Of a stretch of 50,788 nucleotides of DNA, positions 49,232-50,788 are shown piece after piece. The notes below the pieces were generated by a model. The model made no database searches. It saw nothing but the letters and a program-made list of their open reading frames with translations, and was not told where the DNA came from. The stretch lies in assembly GCA_021324795.1 (NCBI GenBank), contig JAJPIK010000049.1:1-50788 (forward strand), read 5' to 3'. The stretch comes from Chloroflexota bacterium. GTDB taxonomy: Bacteria > Chloroflexota > UBA6077 > FW602-bin22 > CADDYW01. A program made the translations under genes and the position numbers. The number at the start of each line of letters is the position of its first letter. Position 1 is the stretch's first letter.

Positions 49232-49650
49232 GTGTTTCCCTGTTCGGTCGTTTGTGCCCGCTCCACAAACGGAAACCCGCCGGCCGACGACACGGTCGCA
49301 ACCGGCGGGCCATCGAAAATCCCGGCGCGCCTCAATCCATCTTCAAGGGCGGCAAGAACGGCTTGAAAAGATGCTCCAACCATCCCCGACCGTGCTACGA
49401 TGACAACATCCCAGCCACTTCGGAGATGGGCGCACAGCTTCCGAATGGCTTCCCGGATCAGGCGGCGTACTCGGTTTCGGCGTACCGCGTGCCCCAGACG
49501 CTTGCTCGCGACCACCCCAACCCGAATTTCTCCATTGGGGTTGGGCGCGGTTTGAATGAGTAAGAGCCTTGCTGGCCAGGATCGCCCCTCCGTCCGGACA
49601 CGGTCGAAATCCTTGCTACTCCGCAACCGGCCGCACCTGCGACGTGGCAA
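49228..49650 (-). CDS. rnpA: Ribonuclease P protein component
   Basis: 140 aa from TTG at 49650, chosen because GAGGAATCGAGG precedes it and the product then starts [17 protein letters not shown], the usual RnpA N-terminus; an ATG at 49680 gives a longer form. RNase P signature: [26 protein letters not shown]. It binds RNase P RNA to mature tRNA 5' ends. It lies 133 bp after rpmH, as in nearly all bacteria. Confidence 0.92.
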   Translation of the reverse strand: MPRRRCGRLRSSKDFDRVRTEGRSWPARLLLIQTAPNPNGEIRVGVVASKRLGHAVRRNRVRRLIREAIRKLCAHLRSGWDVVIVARSGMVGASFQAVLAALEDGLRRAGIFDGPPVATVSSAGGFPFVERAQTTEQGNT

Positions 49651-49783
49651 TTGCCTCGATTCCTCGGACTGTCCGGTCATTCCCGACTCGGCGCTGGATA
49701 TTGTCGATTCCGCTCGTCGCAAGGCCAGCGCCGATACGATCGGCGCGTCGCAGGACGCACAATTCGCCGATCCAGTGTCCTAC

Positions 49784-49924
49784 TTACACTGGAACCAGTT
49801 TCGCTCGACCCCGAGCGCGACGGCGACGCAGAACCTCTCGACCAGCTCGGGTGGACATTCGACTGAGAAAGCCGTGAACGCGCGCCCGCCGTCGCTTCTT
49901 CGGCTGATACGTTCGTTTGGGCAC
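49784..49924 (-). CDS. rpmH: Large ribosomal subunit protein bL34
   Basis: 46 aa. GTG at 49924 after GGAAGGAACAGG. The sequence starts [19 protein letters not shown] and ends in an Arg/Lys-rich tail with [16 protein letters not shown], the standard bL34 pattern. Structural protein of the 50S subunit. It is transcribed ahead of rnpA from the consensus promoter at 49973-50001, the arrangement typical near replication origins. Confidence 0.95.
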   Translation of the reverse strand: MPKRTYQPKKRRRARVHGFLSRMSTRAGREVLRRRRARGRAKLVPV

Positions 49925-49972
49925 AGTAACCTGTTCCTTCCGCGCCTAATCGACAATTATATTCACCAGGAG

Positions 49973-50001
49973 ATTATAATTTCCCGACCCGCCCGTGTCA
50001 A
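49973..50001 (-). promoter_or_regulatory. Consensus sigma70 promoter of rpmH-rnpA
   Basis: On the minus strand TTGACA (50001-49996), exactly 17 bases, TATAAT (49978-49973). A second TATAAT occurs 14 bases further on. No TTATCCACA-type DnaA box was seen in the 49925-50110 gap. Confidence 0.85.
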
Positions 50002-50110
50002 ACCAGAGGGAATGTAAAGGGGGCGGATTCTGTCCGCGGTGGTAATCCCCCCGCGACGCCGGCGTGCTGAGCCGCGTCGTCGCTGTTTTTCTCAGCAGAG
50101 AGCGAGAGGC

Positions 50111-50776
50111 TTAGTAATCGCCCTCGTCGTCGTGACCATGGTTCTTCTTATCCGTTGGATCGTACGGCTTCTTATGGGGAGCATGGGGCGGCGCCTTCTC
50201 GTTATGAGGCCCTGCTTTCGGTGGCGCCATTTTCGACGAGCGCACATTTTCCTCGTCGTCGGTGGGCACTTCCCTATTATTGCCAATGCTGGCCGGCGGT
50301 AAGGAAGAAATCGAGGTTGAGGTTGGAGTTGGCGTAGCAGTGGTGACGCTCTCGAAGTTCGGTACCCTGGTCGGCGTCGCCGTCGCTGTCTCCAAGGGTG
50401 TCGCCGTCGTCGTTGCTGTCACGGTCGCGGTGGGTGCTGATTTACCGACCACCACGGACGTTGCCAACCACGTGCCATCTGCTTGCACGGTGCCGGTGGC
50501 GTCCACGAAAGTTCCGATCGAGGGCAGGTCTCCAGTTATCTTGGTCATGTCCGTCACCTGGATGACGAAGCCCTGAACGTCCCAGAACTCGCCGTTCATC
50601 ACTTGAATCGTGCCGGCAACGTGCCACGTTTTCGTCGCGTTATCGATTTGAACGATTGGCGTCGGAGTGATTGACGCCGACGTGATGGCCCCGGGCGATG
50701 CCGAGACCTTGTGGATCCCAATGATCAGTCCAGCCACTACCAGCAGTGACCAGACGAGCATGCGCACACGCAGCAT
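50111..50776 (-). CDS. Secreted DUF5666-like protein with Thr/Pro-rich linker and charged tail
   Basis: 221 aa; GGAGGAAGAT precedes the ATG. An N-terminal signal/anchor helix (MLVWSLLVVAGLIIG) with an ASA cleavage-like site leads to a single OB-like domain of the DUF5666 type (IQVMNGEFWDVQGFVIQVTD and GTVQADGTWLATSVVV). A Thr/Pro/Ala-rich low-complexity linker and a Lys/His/Asp-rich tail (HKKPYDPTDKKNHGHDDE) follow. Extracellular or wall-attached; function unknown. It is encoded on the same strand upstream of rpmH, but rpmH has its own promoter. Confidence 0.75.
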   Translation of the reverse strand: MLRVRMLVWSLLVVAGLIIGIHKVSASPGAITSASITPTPIVQIDNATKTWHVAGTIQVMNGEFWDVQGFVIQVTDMTKITGDLPSIGTFVDATGTVQADGTWLATSVVVGKSAPTATVTATTTATPLETATATPTRVPNFESVTTATPTPTSTSISSLPPASIGNNREVPTDDEENVRSSKMAPPKAGPHNEKAPPHAPHKKPYDPTDKKNHGHDDEGDY

Positions 50777-50788
50777 ATCTTCCTCCGA

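Noticed and set aside
49925..50110. Replication origin
   Set aside because: Gene context is origin-like but no DnaA box cluster or dnaA gene is visible in this gap.
1..50788. CRISPR array, transposase, integrase or phage genes
   Set aside because: No regular repeat-spacer pattern and no such proteins in any frame inspected.

Overview
The window reads as a GC-rich bacterial chromosome segment, most likely from Chloroflexota (Thermomicrobia or a relative). This is inferred from protein style only: SPW-repeat protein, large GNAT fusion, RND exporter with a lipoprotein adaptor, many GTG/TTG starts. No rRNA is present to confirm it. Genes are densely packed, many with 1-4 bp stop/start overlaps, and nearly every start has a GGAGG-type ribosome binding site.

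Layout. (1) 1-3682, minus strand: a redox operon of a BioD-like/DRTGG protein, NuoE-like and NuoF-like diaphorase subunits, and a NuoG/formate-dehydrogenase-like iron-sulfur subunit cut by the window edge. (2) 3757-12521, minus strand: a DesK/DesR-type two-component system followed by two small membrane ORFs, a CPBP protease homologue, an RND exporter and its adaptor lipoprotein. The same composite cis-element (GTAGTGATG, 17 bp, ATGACA-AA-TGTCAY, written on the plus strand) lies upstream of the kinase and again between the response regulator and the membrane/efflux genes, which suggests a self-controlled efflux regulon. (3) 12889-15599, minus strand: panC, panB and a P1-family (DmpA/BapA-like) self-processing aminopeptidase. 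(4) 15972-20291: a class V aminotransferase, a glycogen-debranching-like glycosidase, an apparent RpiB remnant, tRNA-Ala(CGC) and hpt. (5) 20269-23385: a 1038-residue GNAT fused to a long beta-rich region.

(6) 23518-28273, plus strand: FabL-type SDR, TIM-barrel sugar epimerase, xylose-isomerase-like protein and xylulokinase, apparently a sugar-catabolic unit. The SDR and epimerase genes share a 13-bp promoter element. (7) 28327-36671: a stress/quality-control island with a degenerate DUF559-like protein, doxX-ftsH-metallophosphoesterase/BON operon, two hsp20 paralogues, an SPW-repeat membrane protein and a PRC-barrel/BON protein. (8) 37099-41725: methyltransferase, tRNA-Arg(TCG), a two-gene unknown module, DUF971, VOC protein, a thioredoxin-fold protein with a structured leader, then a perfect 46-bp palindrome and a class III aminotransferase. 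(9) 41927-44223: a second sugar unit (IolE-like TIM barrel, Gfo/Idh/MocA oxidoreductase, orphan ORF). (10) 44423-50776: purA, convergent with the origin-type cluster rpmH-rnpA-yidD-yidC-jag-pfkB-parA, then a secreted DUF5666-like protein. rpmH is only 46 codons and lies under a consensus promoter (TTGACA, 17 bp, TATAAT). No CRISPR array, insertion sequence, rRNA or prophage was seen.
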